A stretch of 64,000 nucleotides of DNA from CAZZKE01 sp964655005 (GCA_964655005.1 CAZZKE010000009.1:1-64000); one strand, 5' to 3'; positions 27,710-37,103 are shown, counted from the stretch's first letter. Translations and numbers: made by a program. Notes: generated by a model from the sequence alone, not told the origin.

Positions 27710-30003
27710 ACCGGCCCGAACCCATGATCGGCAGGCGCATGGCCCTGATAGACGGGGTCGAGAAAGTCAGTGGCCGGGCCGATTACACCGCCGACCTGGA
27801 GCACCGCCACGCCTGTGTCGGGCGGATCTATCGCAGCCCCCACGCCCACGCCAGGATCATCGCCGTCGATGTGGCGAAAGCCCGCGCCCTGCCTGGCGTT
27901 ATTGCCGTCATTACCGGCGATGAATGCGATGTTCCCTTCGGCATTATACCGATTGCCCAGAACGAATTTCCACTGGCCCGCGACCGGGTCCGCTACCGGG
28001 GCGAGCCGGTCGCCGCCGTTGCCGCCATCGATGAGGCGACGGCGGAACGGGCGTTGCGGCTGATCGAGATGGAAGTCCGCCAACTGCCGGGATATTTTGA
28101 CGCCGATGCGGCCCGCGCAGATGGCGCCGTGCCGCTGCATGACGACCGGCCCGGCAATCTGGAGCGCGAAGTGCACCACGAATTCGGCGACGTCGATGGC
28201 GGTTTTGCCGCCGCCGACCTGGTTTGCGAGGAAACCTATGACTGCGCCGAGGTTACCCATGCCCACATGGAACCGCACGCGTCCCTGGCCGAGTGGGACG
28301 CCGAACGCGGTCGCATGACCCTGCATTCGGTAACCCAGGTTCCCTACTATGTGCATTTGCGCGTGGCCCAGTGCATGGGGATAGACGGCTCCCAGGTGCG
28401 CGTCGTCAAACCTTTTATCGGCGGCGGCTTCGGGGCGCGCACGGAAACCCTGAATTTCGAAATCATCGCCTGCCTGCTGGCCAGGGCGGCGGCCGGCGCG
28501 GTGCGCATGAAGCTGAGCCGCGAGGAAACCTTCCTGACCCACCGGGGCCGGCCGCGGACCAGGGTTAAAATGAAAATCGGCATGACCGTCGATGGCAAGA
28601 TGACCGCGTGCGAGGCGCAGGTCGAACAGACCGGCGGCGCCTATGGCGGCTATGGCATCGTCACCATTTTGTACGCGGGCTCGTTGCTCAACGCCATCTA
28701 CGATATCCCGGCGGTGCGCTACGACGGCTTTCGGGTCTACACCAATACGCCGCCCTGTGGCGCCATGCGTGGCCACGGCACGGTCGATGTGCGCCATGCC
28801 TTCGAAAGCCTGACCGATGACATGGCACGTCAATTGGGCCTGGACCCGTTTACCGTCCGCCGCGGCAATTTGTTGCAGGCCCCGACGCGCACCATCAACG
28901 ATCTGGAAGTGACATCATACGGGCTGCCGGAATGCCTGGACTGGGTCGAACAGCGAAGCGGCTGGAAAGACCGCAAGGGCAAGCTGGGCCCGTCCCGTGG
29001 CTTGGGGATGGCTTGTTCCCATTACGTAAGCGGCGCCGCCAAGCCGGTGCACTGGACCGGCGAGCCACACGCGGTGGTCAACCTTAAACTGGATTTCGAT
29101 GGCGGCATCACAATTTTGACCGGCGCCGCCGATATCGGCCAGGGGTCATCGACCATCCTGGCCCAGGTCGTCGGCGAGGTTCTGGGTATCGAGTTCGATC
29201 GCCTGACGGTGATTGCCAACGACAGCCGCATTACCCCCAAGGACAATGGCTCGTATTCGTCCCGGGTCACCTTCATGGTCGGCAACGCGGCGTTGGCGGC
29301 GGCGCAGAATCTGAAAACCATATTGATTGCGGCGGCGGCCGTTAAGCTGGAAGTCGCCCCGGATGAGGTCGAATGCCTGGGCGAGAGCTACCGCATCGCC
29401 GGCCAGCAGGGATCGGAAATACCATTTGGCGACGTCGTGATCCAGGCCCTGGTGGAGACCGGCACACTTACCGTCAAGGGCGCCTTCACCGTGCCGCGCC
29501 AGTTTCAGGGCGGCAAATACCGGGGCGCCGGGGTCGGCCCGTCGATGGCTTATTCATATTCGGCGACGGTGGCCCAGATAAGTATCGACGACATATCCGG
29601 TCGCATCGTGGTGGAAAAAATATGGGTCGCCCACGATTGCGGCTACGCGCTTAACCCGCTGTCCGTGGAAGGCCAGGTTCAGGGCGGCGTGTGGATGGGC
29701 CTGGGCCAGGCGATCAGCGAGGAAACCCGCTATCTGAAAGGCCTGCCCCTGGGTCCCAATATGCTCGATTACCGGGTGCCGTCGATGGCCGAAAGCCCCG
29801 ATATAGAGGTCGGCATAATCGAAAGCATCGATCCCAACGGACCGTTCGGGGCCAAGGAGGCCAGCGAAGGGTCGCTGTCAAGCACCATGCCGGCGATCGC
29901 CAACGCGGTGTATGACGCCATCGGCATCCGCCTGAACGATACGCCCCTGACGCCGGATCGCGTCCTTACCGCCCTCGCCAGACAAAAAAGGAAGGCCGGC
30001 TGA
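27706..30003 (+). CDS. hcrA: 4-Hydroxybenzoyl-CoA reductase, alpha subunit (molybdopterin)
   Basis: Catalytic subunit of the xanthine-oxidase family (765 aa) binding molybdopterin cytosine dinucleotide. Seen: [13 protein letters not shown] at the N-terminal domain, [26 protein letters not shown] (Moco-binding loop), [28 protein letters not shown] and a C-terminal [16 protein letters not shown] with the conserved glutamate. The start ATG at 27706 overlaps the gamma stop by four bases (ATGA); an upstream in-frame start at 27643 would lie inside the gamma gene. Moco synthesis genes are not nearby, but a molybdate ABC transporter lies about 16 kb away. Confidence 0.92.
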   Translation: MNRPEPMIGRRMALIDGVEKVSGRADYTADLEHRHACVGRIYRSPHAHARIIAVDVAKARALPGVIAVITGDECDVPFGIIPIAQNEFPLARDRVRYRGEPVAAVAAIDEATAERALRLIEMEVRQLPGYFDADAARADGAVPLHDDRPGNLEREVHHEFGDVDGGFAAADLVCEETYDCAEVTHAHMEPHASLAEWDAERGRMTLHSVTQVPYYVHLRVAQCMGIDGSQVRVVKPFIGGGFGARTETLNFEIIACLLARAAAGAVRMKLSREETFLTHRGRPRTRVKMKIGMTVDGKMTACEAQVEQTGGAYGGYGIVTILYAGSLLNAIYDIPAVRYDGFRVYTNTPPCGAMRGHGTVDVRHAFESLTDDMARQLGLDPFTVRRGNLLQAPTRTINDLEVTSYGLPECLDWVEQRSGWKDRKGKLGPSRGLGMACSHYVSGAAKPVHWTGEPHAVVNLKLDFDGGITILTGAADIGQGSSTILAQVVGEVLGIEFDRLTVIANDSRITPKDNGSYSSRVTFMVGNAALAAAQNLKTILIAAAAVKLEVAPDEVECLGESYRIAGQQGSEIPFGDVVIQALVETGTLTVKGAFTVPRQFQGGKYRGAGVGPSMAYSYSATVAQISIDDISGRIVVEKIWVAHDCGYALNPLSVEGQVQGGVWMGLGQAISEETRYLKGLPLGPNMLDYRVPSMAESPDIEVGIIESIDPNGPFGAKEASEGSLSSTMPAIANAVYDAIGIRLNDTPLTPDRVLTALARQKRKAG

Positions 30004-30971
30004 TGGAATACATGCCAGACTTCCGGCTGTTGCGCCCGGCGACTGTAGATGCGGCGGTAACGGCTTTCCGGGACAGTCCGGGCGCCCGTTACGTGGCCGG
30101 CGGCACCGATTTGATGGTCAACATCCGGCGCGGCATCGCCGCCCCGGAAACCCTGGTCGACCTTGCCGGCATCGGTGGCCTGGATGAAATAGAGGCTACG
30201 GACGACGGCTTGCGAATCGGCGCCGGGGTCACCTTGAGCGCCATAATCGCCAGCCGGCGGATCGCAACCGACTATGCCGCCGTGGCCGAGGCCGCCGCCC
30301 AGGTGGCGGCGCCGACTCACCGCAACGTCGCGACGCTTGGCGGCAATCTGTGTCTGGATACCCGGTGTGTTTATTTCAACCAGAGCCAATGGTGGCGCGA
30401 GAGCAACGATTACTGTTTGAAATACAGGGGCGAGACCTGCCATGTCGCGCCGAATGGCGACCATTGCTTCGCCGCATTCAGCGGCGACCTGGCCCCGGCC
30501 CTGATGGTGTTCGGCGCCAGCGTCGAAATAGCCGGACCCGATGGCCTGCGAAGGATTCCCCTGGGCGATCTTTACGCCGACGACGGCGCCAATCATCTGT
30601 TGCTGGCTGCGGGCGAACTGGTTATTGCCGTGCTGTTGCCGCCCGCCGATGCCGCCAAATCCGGTTACGCCAAGGTGCGGGTCCGCGAATCCATCGATTT
30701 CCCCCTGGCCGGCATCGCCGTGTCGATCAAACGTGACGGTGAAAATCTTGCCGGAATAAAGGTGGCCATGACCGGCCTCAATTCCTGTCCGGTGGCGTTG
30801 CAGGGGACCGCCGCGATGAGCGGTGCGCCGCTGGACGAAGATGCCCTGGCGGCGTTGCTCGGCAAACAAATTCAACCGATGTCGAGCACACTCACGCCAC
30901 CGGGATACCGCCGCAAAGTAGCCGCCAATCTAACCCGCGCCCTGGCGCGAAAGTTGTTTGACGGCAGTTAG
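30003..30971 (+). CDS. hcrB: 4-Hydroxybenzoyl-CoA reductase, beta subunit (FAD, [4Fe-4S])
   Basis: FAD subunit of the CODH-medium-chain type (322 aa). FAD contacts are YVAGGTDLMVNIRRG and TLGGNLCLDTR. It carries the ~40-residue insertion that distinguishes 4-hydroxybenzoyl-CoA reductases from other xanthine-oxidase relatives: Cys122, Cys138, Cys146 and Cys155 ligate an additional [4Fe-4S] cluster used for low-potential electron input. Their presence strongly supports 4-hydroxybenzoyl-CoA reductase over xanthine or quinoline dehydrogenases. Start shares one base with the alpha stop. Confidence 0.95.
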   Translation: MEYMPDFRLLRPATVDAAVTAFRDSPGARYVAGGTDLMVNIRRGIAAPETLVDLAGIGGLDEIEATDDGLRIGAGVTLSAIIASRRIATDYAAVAEAAAQVAAPTHRNVATLGGNLCLDTRCVYFNQSQWWRESNDYCLKYRGETCHVAPNGDHCFAAFSGDLAPALMVFGASVEIAGPDGLRRIPLGDLYADDGANHLLLAAGELVIAVLLPPADAAKSGYAKVRVRESIDFPLAGIAVSIKRDGENLAGIKVAMTGLNSCPVALQGTAAMSGAPLDEDALAALLGKQIQPMSSTLTPPGYRRKVAANLTRALARKLFDGS

Positions 30972-30997
30972 GGTGTATCCGGGCTAATATGAATAGC

Positions 30998-31393
30998 CTA
31001 TTCAATTAAGATTTCATCGACCCGGTCCCCATAGAAGGCCAGGTGTTGCCCCAGTTCCAGCGCCTCGTCGTAGGGGGCCTCGTAGGACCAGGCGATGCCT
31101 TCCCGATGCGCCCCCGGGGCGGCCAGGGTCCAGTAGCTGGCGCTTCCCTTGAACGGGCAATAGCTGTCGTGATCCGTCAACGCCAGCAGTTCCATGCGCA
31201 CGTCGGCGCGGGGGATATAATATGCAGGATCGTAGGTGTTTTCGCTTAGCACCAGTGCGCGGGCCGAGTCGGCGATGCAGGCGTCCCCGGCGAATACGCG
31301 GACCCGCCGTTGCGCCGGACCGATTATGAACCTGTAACCCGGATGCCTGGCGAATCCGGGGCCCGAATTAGTCTGCGATCCATCGTTATCCAT
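30998..31393 (-). CDS. DUF427 domain protein
   Basis: 131 residues with the DUF427 signature: RRVRVFAGDACIADSARALV, PRADVRMELLALTDHDSYCP and FKGSASYWTL, ending AWSYEAPYDEA. DUF427 proteins are small soluble beta-rich proteins of unknown biochemical role. An AAGGA site precedes the ATG. It is the third gene of the minus-strand operon ligase-marR-DUF427, 19 bp after marR, and is convergent with hcrB. Confidence 0.85.
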   Translation of the reverse strand: MDNDGSQTNSGPGFARHPGYRFIIGPAQRRVRVFAGDACIADSARALVLSENTYDPAYYIPRADVRMELLALTDHDSYCPFKGSASYWTLAAPGAHREGIAWSYEAPYDEALELGQHLAFYGDRVDEILIE

Positions 31394-31412
31394 TGTTCCT
31401 TCTTTCCAACAT

Positions 31413-31862
31413 TCAGCCGACCTTCCCGAGCAAATCCCGTAACAGGACCTTCTCGGCGTCGTCGAGCCGGGCCGTGATGGCCCGTTCGTGGTCCGCCACC
31501 TTGCGCCCGATCATCTGCAACAGCCGCTCGCCCTGGGGCGTCAGCGACAATGCGTAGGATCGCCGGTCGGTGGTCGATTCACCGCGTTTAAGCAAATTGC
31601 GTTGCTCTAACGTGCTGATTACGGCGACCATGGTCGAGCGTTCGATGCCCAGGGCCGCCGCCAGGGCCGACTGGTTCAGGCCCGGATTGCCGCCGATCAA
31701 CGACAGCACGCCGAACTGGCCGGGGGTGATCCGGTCGTCGGCCATGGTTCGCATGAAATCGGCGAAGGTCCGGGCCTGAGCCCGGCGCAACTGATAGCCC
31801 AACAGGTTGTCCAGCATGTCGGTATCGACGACCCGCCGGTTGCCGGGCATCGTCTTGTCCAT
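31413..31862 (-). CDS. MarR-family transcriptional regulator, probable aromatic-pathway control
   Basis: 149-residue winged-helix protein. N- and C-terminal helices form the dimer interface; the DNA-reading part is LNQSALAAALGIERSTMVAVISTLEQRNLLKR with the wing ESTTDRRSYALSLTPQGERLL. No cysteine-sensor motif is evident. It overlaps the aryl-CoA ligase stop by one base (TGATG), so the two are translated together. BadR of Rhodopseudomonas is a MarR protein tied to benzoate degradation; orthology is plausible but not shown here. Confidence 0.85.
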   Translation of the reverse strand: MDKTMPGNRRVVDTDMLDNLLGYQLRRAQARTFADFMRTMADDRITPGQFGVLSLIGGNPGLNQSALAAALGIERSTMVAVISTLEQRNLLKRGESTTDRRSYALSLTPQGERLLQMIGRKVADHERAITARLDDAEKVLLRDLLGKVG

Positions 31863-33439
31863 CAGGTCGAGACTGCCAGGTAATCCGCCGCGATCTGACG
31901 CAGTTTGAACCGCTGGACCTTGCCGGTAGCGGTTTTCGGCAGTTCATCCAGAAGAATAAATCGCCTTGGGCATTTGTAAATCGACAGGTTGGCGGTTAGC
32001 ATTTCGCTTATCTGCTGTTGCAGCGTGGCGCTGTCGGCGTTGCGATCCTTGGCCACCAGACACAGCGCCAAACGGGTAAAGCCCTCGGCGTTTTTTACCC
32101 CGATAACGGCCGCCTCGGCGATCTTGGGGTCGGCCAGAACGAAATCTTCGATCTCGCCGGGGCTGACCCACTGGCCGGATATTTTCAGCATATCATCGGC
32201 CCGTCCCTGATAAATGTAACGGTCGTCCTGATCGATGATGAAGACATCACCCGTGCAGTACCAGCCATCGACGAAGGCGGAACGGGTTTTTTCATCCTGC
32301 CGCCAATAGCCGCTGGCCAGGCTTGGGCTGTGCACCCACAGGACGCCGGGAACACCCGGTTCGGTACTGGGCCGACCGTCATCGTCAACCAGCCGAACGG
32401 CGGTATCGGGTAGCGGTTTGCCGGTCGTTCCGGCCTGGTAGTCGTCCGGTCGGTTGCCGATAAACAGGACCGCGGCCTCGCTGGCCCCGATGCCTTCCAG
32501 GATGGGCTGGCCAGTCACCGCCAGCCATTGCCGAAAAACCCCCGAGGGCAGTTGTTCACCGGCCGAAATAAAGTGCCGGACGGCGCGGAACCCGGCCGAA
32601 CCGGCCAGTTCTTCGTGCAGGATATTGCGATAGAGCACCGGTACGCTGAACATCACGGTCGGCCGGTAAAGCTCGACCACATCGGCGACGGCGGCGGCCG
32701 ACGGCCAGCCGGTGTGCAGGATAATGCTGGCCCCCACCTGAAGGCCGGCGAGCAGCACGTGGCCCAGCGAAAAGGCGAAGAACAGCTTCGAGGTACAAAA
32801 GATTCGGTCACCCGGCCCGACCCCGTATACCGGGCCCAGGTATCGGGCCAGGGTCGGAATGGATTTCTGCACATGGACCACCGCCTTCGGCCGACCGGTG
32901 GTGCCCGATGTATATAACCAGTAGGCCATATCGTCGGGCGCCATGGGCCGGGATTCGATCCGTTCCGGCTGCCCCTTCATCAGTTCCGGCAGGTTTTGCA
33001 GGCCGGGAAATTCCAACGAGGCGGCATCGGCGACAAGCAGCGGCGGTGATTCGGTCATGTTTTCGATGGCGCCGGTGCATATGGGCAGGAAGTCGCAGTC
33101 GGCAATCAGCAGTTTGCAATCGCTGTCACCGATCATATAGCCGAGTTCGGCCGCCGAAATGCGTAAATTTATGGCTACCGGCACGGCGCCGATCTTCATG
33201 GCGCCAAGATAGGCCACGAAAAATTCCGGACGGTCGTCGATCACCAGCAGGACCCGGTCCTGAGCCTCTACCCCCAGATTCCGCATGACGCCGCCGGCCT
33301 GGCAGGCCAGGGCATCCAGTTCGGGATAGCTGATTTTCCTGTTGTCGGCGATTATTGCCGGCGCCACATGCCCGGCTAACGACAAGGCCGGGCCGAGCAA
33401 AACATCGGCGGCGTTGATATTGTTGATATTTGTGTCCAT
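31862..33439 (-). CDS. Benzoate/hydroxybenzoate-CoA ligase (AMP-forming)
   Basis: ANL-superfamily ligase (525 aa) activating an aromatic acid to its CoA thioester, the entry step to the island. Motifs are YTSGTTGRPKAVVHVQKSI (P-loop type), EGIGASEAAVLFIG (A5 region), GWYCTGDVFIIDQDDRYIYQG (A7/A8) and PKTATGKVQRFKL with the catalytic C-terminal lysine. The sequence pattern places it in the benzoate-CoA ligase family. Specificity among benzoate, 4-hydroxybenzoate and 3-hydroxybenzoate cannot be read; the nearby hcr genes favour 4-hydroxybenzoate or broad specificity. Divergent from the thiolase. Confidence 0.88.
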   Translation of the reverse strand: MDTNINNINAADVLLGPALSLAGHVAPAIIADNRKISYPELDALACQAGGVMRNLGVEAQDRVLLVIDDRPEFFVAYLGAMKIGAVPVAINLRISAAELGYMIGDSDCKLLIADCDFLPICTGAIENMTESPPLLVADAASLEFPGLQNLPELMKGQPERIESRPMAPDDMAYWLYTSGTTGRPKAVVHVQKSIPTLARYLGPVYGVGPGDRIFCTSKLFFAFSLGHVLLAGLQVGASIILHTGWPSAAAVADVVELYRPTVMFSVPVLYRNILHEELAGSAGFRAVRHFISAGEQLPSGVFRQWLAVTGQPILEGIGASEAAVLFIGNRPDDYQAGTTGKPLPDTAVRLVDDDGRPSTEPGVPGVLWVHSPSLASGYWRQDEKTRSAFVDGWYCTGDVFIIDQDDRYIYQGRADDMLKISGQWVSPGEIEDFVLADPKIAEAAVIGVKNAEGFTRLALCLVAKDRNADSATLQQQISEMLTANLSIYKCPRRFILLDELPKTATGKVQRFKLRQIAADYLAVST

Positions 33440-33530
33440 GGGGCGACAGTTTGATTGGCCGGACGGTGGGCTGTCAAGAACAGCGGGACATTAAATTTGC
33501 TTATTGCGATTGCCGTCATTCCATCGATCA

Positions 33531-33567
33531 CGTATCAATGCGTTAAAACATATCAACATGCTAAATT
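33531..33567. promoter_or_regulatory. Two near-identical tandem motifs in the ligase/thiolase divergent region
   Basis: CGTATCAATGCGTTAAAA is followed directly by CATATCAACATGCTAAATT, two related ~18-base units on the same strand (on the minus strand TTGATACG and TTGATATG). The spacing is about two helical turns, fitting a regulator binding twice on one DNA face. They lie 32 bp before the thiolase ATG and ~90 bp from the ligase start. The regulator is unknown. Confidence 0.4.
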
Positions 33568-33598
33568 ATCCCGATCAGCAGAAAGAATCTAAAAAATT

Positions 33599-34816
33599 AT
33601 GTTCGACAATTCGCAGTCCCAGGCATTCATTTACGATGGCCTGCGTTCGCCCTTCGGTCGCCACGCAGGCAGCCTTTCCGGAATGCGGGCCGATGATTTG
33701 CTGGCCACCGTTATTGCGGCGGTGGTCGGTCGATCCGGGTTCCAGGCCGGCGATATCGAGGACGTTATCGCCGGGTGCACCAATCAGGCGGGAGAAGATT
33801 CCCGGAATGTCGCCCGCCACGCCGGATTGCTGGCCGGGCTGCCGGTGGAAACCGGCGGCCTGACGCTTAACAGATTATGCGGTAGCGGCCTGGCCGCCGC
33901 CATCGATGCCGCCCGTGCCGTTCGCTGCGGCGAAGGCAGCCTGTTCGTCGCCGGCGGGGTCGAAAGCATGAGCCGGGCGCCTTATGTCATGAGCAAGTCG
34001 GAAACGCCGTTCAGCCGCTCGGCGCAACTGTTCGATTCGACCATCGGTTCGCGTTTTCCCAATCCCCGCATCGTCGACGGGTTCGGCGTCGATACCATGC
34101 CTGAAACCGCCGACAACATAGCCAGCGATATGGGTATCGACCGTGACGAAAGCGATGCCTTCGCGGCGCAATCGCAAGCCAAATATGCGGCTGCCAAGAA
34201 CGACGGTTTCTACGATGAAGAAATCCTCGCCATCGACGTGCCGGCTGGGCGTAGGGGCCCGCCGCTGCGAATAAGCGAAGACGAACATCCGCGCCCGCAG
34301 ACAGGCCTGGAAAAATTATCCTCTCTGAGGCCGTTATTCAAAGGCGGGGTGGTGACGGCGGGCAACGCATCGGGCATCAACGATGGCGCGGCGGCCCTGC
34401 TGATCGGCAGTCGGCAGATAGGTGAGCGGGCGAGCCAGGCCCCGCGCGGGCGAATCGTCAGTGGCGCCATCGCCGGCGTCGAGCCCCGGGTCATGGGCCT
34501 GGGTCCGGTTCCGGCATCGACCAAGGCGCTGGAACGGGCCGGACTGGGCCTGGATCAAATGGATGTAATCGAAATCAACGAGGCCTTCGCCACCCAGGTT
34601 CTGGGCTGTGCCCGGATGCTTGGTATCGCCGCCGACGACAGTCGCCTAAATCCCAACGGCGGGGCCATCGCCATCGGCCATCCGCTGGGCGCGTCGGGGG
34701 CCAGGCTGGCCTTGACGGTGCTTCGGCAACTGGAACGCGGCGGCGGCCGTTACGGCCTGGTCAGCATGTGCATCGGCGTCGGTCAGGGCATCGCGGCGGT
34801 GATCGAACGTGTATGA
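33599..34816 (+). CDS. Acyl-CoA thiolase (acetyl-CoA C-acyltransferase, PcaF-like)
   Basis: Biosynthetic/degradative thiolase fold, 405 residues. Nucleophile Cys94 sits in NRLCGSGLAAAIDAARAV; VAGGVESMSRAPYVM, NEAFATQVLGCARMLG and GHPLGASGARLALTVL are the standard loops, and the second catalytic Cys is in SMCIGVGQGIAAVIERV, where the usual CIGGG is CIGVG. It may act on beta-ketoadipyl-CoA or on 3-oxoacyl-CoA formed after ring cleavage; linkage to the aromatic island suggests the latter. Start context AGAAAGAA is modest. Confidence 0.9.
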   Translation: MFDNSQSQAFIYDGLRSPFGRHAGSLSGMRADDLLATVIAAVVGRSGFQAGDIEDVIAGCTNQAGEDSRNVARHAGLLAGLPVETGGLTLNRLCGSGLAAAIDAARAVRCGEGSLFVAGGVESMSRAPYVMSKSETPFSRSAQLFDSTIGSRFPNPRIVDGFGVDTMPETADNIASDMGIDRDESDAFAAQSQAKYAAAKNDGFYDEEILAIDVPAGRRGPPLRISEDEHPRPQTGLEKLSSLRPLFKGGVVTAGNASGINDGAAALLIGSRQIGERASQAPRGRIVSGAIAGVEPRVMGLGPVPASTKALERAGLGLDQMDVIEINEAFATQVLGCARMLGIAADDSRLNPNGGAIAIGHPLGASGARLALTVLRQLERGGGRYGLVSMCIGVGQGIAAVIERV

Positions 34817-34848
34817 TTGGGACGCGCATAAAACCGGGGACCGGATTG

Positions 34849-35796
34849 TCATTCGTCGCGCAGGCATTTATCCCAGTGCGGTTCTCCGCTGAACCGATCG
34901 ATGACAAAATCGATGAAGGTCCGAACGCGCTTGGAAAGGTGCCGCGTTTGCGGGTAGATCGCATACGCGTTAAGGGGCGGCACGGTGTAATCCGTCATCA
35001 CGCGAATCAGGCTTCCGTTTTCGATTTGCCGCCAGACCACGAACGTCGGCAATACGGCAAGCCCGAGTCCGGCAACCGTCGCCTGGCAAAGAAAATCGCC
35101 GTTGTTGGCGCTCATTTTTTTAACCGGAAGCCGGACGTTTGTTTCCCGGTTATCGGGGCCGACGAACTTCCACGATAAACTAAGCGTATTGGCGTAATGG
35201 AGGCAGTTATGCGACTTGAGGTCCTTAGGGCTTTGCGGGCTGCCGGCGGAATCCAGATAGCCCGGACTGGCGCACAGCACCAGGCTGATCGGCGTTAGCC
35301 TGCGGGCAATGTGACTTGAGTCCTTGAGTTCGGCGATGCGAATGATCAGGTCGAAGCCTTCTTCGATTAGATCCACCTGGCGATCGGCGAAATCGAGGTG
35401 AATCGTCAATCCGGGATGAGCCAGGGCGAATTCGTTAATAACCGGGGCCAGATGCTGCAACCCGAATGAAAGCGGCACCGCGACTTTTAACTCGCCTTCC
35501 AGCAAGACCTTGGCGTTGGATGTGGCGGCGTCAAGTTCCCTGACATCGGCTAGAATTTGAAGCGCGCCCTGGTGATAGTTTCGACCGGCCTCCGTAAGGC
35601 TGGTTCGCCGGGTGGTGCGGTTGAGAAGCTGCACCTCCAGGCGCCCTTCCAGATCGGCCAGCCGCCGGCTCACGGCGGACTTTACCACCCCCAGCCGTTT
35701 TGCCGCCTGACTGATGCTGCCCGCCTCGACAATGCGAACGAAGGTGTTCATATCTTCCAGCTGGCCCATAATTTTACGTTCTCCAAAACAGAACAA
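34849..35796 (-). CDS. LysR-family transcriptional regulator
   Basis: 315 residues. N-terminal winged helix: EDMNTFVRIVEAGSISQAAK, RLGVVKSAVSRRLADLEGRL, with TRRTSLTEAGRNYHQGALQI closing the wing. The C-terminal periplasmic-binding-like effector domain follows (LKVAVPLSFGLQHLAPVINEF). This is the CrgA/DNA-binding subgroup that typically controls an adjacent divergent gene. Here the divergent neighbour is a DoxX protein 123 bp away, a very common LysR-DoxX pairing, so control of that gene is likelier than of the aromatic genes. Confidence 0.92.
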   Translation of the reverse strand: MFCFGERKIMGQLEDMNTFVRIVEAGSISQAAKRLGVVKSAVSRRLADLEGRLEVQLLNRTTRRTSLTEAGRNYHQGALQILADVRELDAATSNAKVLLEGELKVAVPLSFGLQHLAPVINEFALAHPGLTIHLDFADRQVDLIEEGFDLIIRIAELKDSSHIARRLTPISLVLCASPGYLDSAGSPQSPKDLKSHNCLHYANTLSLSWKFVGPDNRETNVRLPVKKMSANNGDFLCQATVAGLGLAVLPTFVVWRQIENGSLIRVMTDYTVPPLNAYAIYPQTRHLSKRVRTFIDFVIDRFSGEPHWDKCLRDE

Positions 35797-35919
35797 ACAG
35801 TTGCGATTGTTACTGTTTATCTAAAAAATAACAACACTTAATATTGCCTGGATCGAATTGATCGTCACAACCGTCCTCGTCATGCGCAGCTTGCGAGGCT
35901 ATCGATGAAAGGTATTGTC

Positions 35920-36324
35920 ATGAATAACATGCAAATATTGGCAACCCCGGTTGGCCGCGTTCTTATCGCCGCCATGTTCGTGGTGTCGGGATTGGGCAAG
36001 ATTTTCGGCTACCAGGGCACAGCCGGTTATATGGAGGCAATGGGCGTCCCCGGTGTCCTGCTGCCGCTTGTCATCCTGCTTGAAGTGGGCGGCGGGCTGG
36101 CCATCATCGCCGGCTGGAAGACCCGCCCGGTCGCCTTCGCCCTCGCCGGTTTCTGTATCCTGTCGGCGCTCATCTTTCATGCGGATTTTTCCGATCAGGC
36201 CCAGATGACCAACTTCATGAAAAATATCTCGCTGGCCGGCGGTTTCCTGTTCCTCGTCGCCAACGGCGCCGGCGCCTATTCCCTGGACAACCGCTCCGTT
36301 CCGGCGGTGGAGGAACAAGGCTAG
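35920..36324 (+). CDS. DoxX-family membrane protein
   Basis: 134 residues from the ATG at 35920, chosen because AAAGGT lies seven bases upstream; an ATG at 35905 would add five residues. Four hydrophobic helices with VGRVLIAAMFVVSGLGKIFG at the start, GYMEAMGVPGVLLPLVIL, GGLAIIAGWKTRPVAFALAG and SLAGGFLFLVANG define the DoxX family. Members are small inner-membrane proteins linked to oxidative or thiol stress; the role is not established. Divergent from the LysR gene. Confidence 0.9.
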   Translation: MNNMQILATPVGRVLIAAMFVVSGLGKIFGYQGTAGYMEAMGVPGVLLPLVILLEVGGGLAIIAGWKTRPVAFALAGFCILSALIFHADFSDQAQMTNFMKNISLAGGFLFLVANGAGAYSLDNRSVPAVEEQG

Positions 36325-36457
36325 GCGCATCCGGAGCGCATCAAATCTTTCCCGGCACCCCGATATGTTTTGGACCGGTATCGGCCATTTCCCGGGTGCG
36401 TCGGGGGCCAGACCGGCCCTGATACCACGGCCGGCCGCTTTCAGTTCTTTGGGAATA

Positions 36458-36485
36458 TTGACTTTTTAACCATATCCACTACATT
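36458..36485 (+). promoter_or_regulatory. Candidate promoter of the cold-shock gene with long 5' leader
   Basis: TTGACT (36458-36463), 16 bases, TACATT (36480-36485). The match is five and four of six. A transcript starting near 36492 would have a ~145-base leader before the csp ATG, the size of regulatory cold-shock leaders. The rest of the 311-bp stretch between doxX and csp holds no gene that I can support. Confidence 0.4.
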
Positions 36486-36635
36486 TCGCGGAAACGTGTA
36501 GCATTTGTTTTGCCTTATCTAAATGACCGGTCCGCTGATTAGTTTAGTTATTCCCTGACAATGTGAGCGTTAAATCGATCGCGCCGCCGCGTGTTGTGGG
36601 GCGCATAATAAACTCTCGTGTTAGAGGATATGATA

Positions 36636-36845
36636 ATGACGACTGGTACTGTAAAATGGTTTAACCCGACCAAGGGCTATGGCTTCATCGAGCCCGAAGA
36701 TGGTTCTGGCGATGCTTTCGTCCACATTTCCGCCGTTGAGCGGGCCGGACTGAGCACCCTTAACGAAGGGCAGAAGGTCAATTATGAACTTCAGCCCGGA
36801 CAGAACGGCAAGTCTTCCGCCGAAAACCTGTCGATCGTCGAATAA
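36636..36845 (+). CDS. Cold-shock protein, CspA family
   Basis: 69-residue single cold-shock domain that binds single-stranded RNA/DNA. RNP1-type [11 protein letters not shown] and RNP2-type [12 protein letters not shown] are intact after the opening [12 protein letters not shown]. The start was put at 36636 because AGAGGA lies seven bases upstream and the family begins at this Met; an upstream GTG at 36618 is in frame but unlikely. A strong terminator lies 22 bp after the stop, so it is monocistronic. Confidence 0.96.
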   Translation: MTTGTVKWFNPTKGYGFIEPEDGSGDAFVHISAVERAGLSTLNEGQKVNYELQPGQNGKSSAENLSIVE

Positions 36846-36867
36846 TCAGGCGACCGCGAGCTAGTGA

Positions 36868-36893
36868 GAAAGGCCCGCGCAAGCGGGCCTTTC
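36868..36893 (+). terminator. Rho-independent terminator after the cold-shock gene
   Basis: GAAAGGCCCGC-GCAA-GCGGGCCTTTC is a perfect 11-bp stem with a four-base loop, followed by TTTCGTT. It lies directly after csp and before the small basic protein gene. Confidence 0.9.
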
Positions 36894-36932
36894 TTTCGTT
36901 GTCGGTTCCGGTCCAATACCGAAAGGATAATG

Positions 36933-37103
36933 ATGGCAAGAAAACCCAATTACGATTTTGAACGCAGAGAGCGAACCAGAATACAGGCCGAGAAAAAGGC
37001 CCTGCGGGCGGCGGCCAAAAAGGAAGCGCGGGAGGCCAAGGCCGCGCAATCCGGACAGACAGACGGCGAAACTGAAGCCGAAAGCCCGCCGGCCACCGAA
37101 TAG
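36933..37103 (+). CDS. Small lysine/arginine/alanine-rich protein, 56 aa
   Basis: MARKPNYDFERRERTRIQAE opens a highly charged helix that runs to residue ~38 and then turns acidic (GQTDGETEAESPPATE). Short proteins with the same MARKPNYDFERRER start are widespread in alphaproteobacteria and have no known function. GAAAGGA is positioned for the second of two adjacent ATG codons, so the start is 36933. It is separated from csp by a terminator and is convergent with the downstream cyclase. Confidence 0.75.
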   Translation: MARKPNYDFERRERTRIQAEKKALRAAAKKEAREAKAAQSGQTDGETEAESPPATE

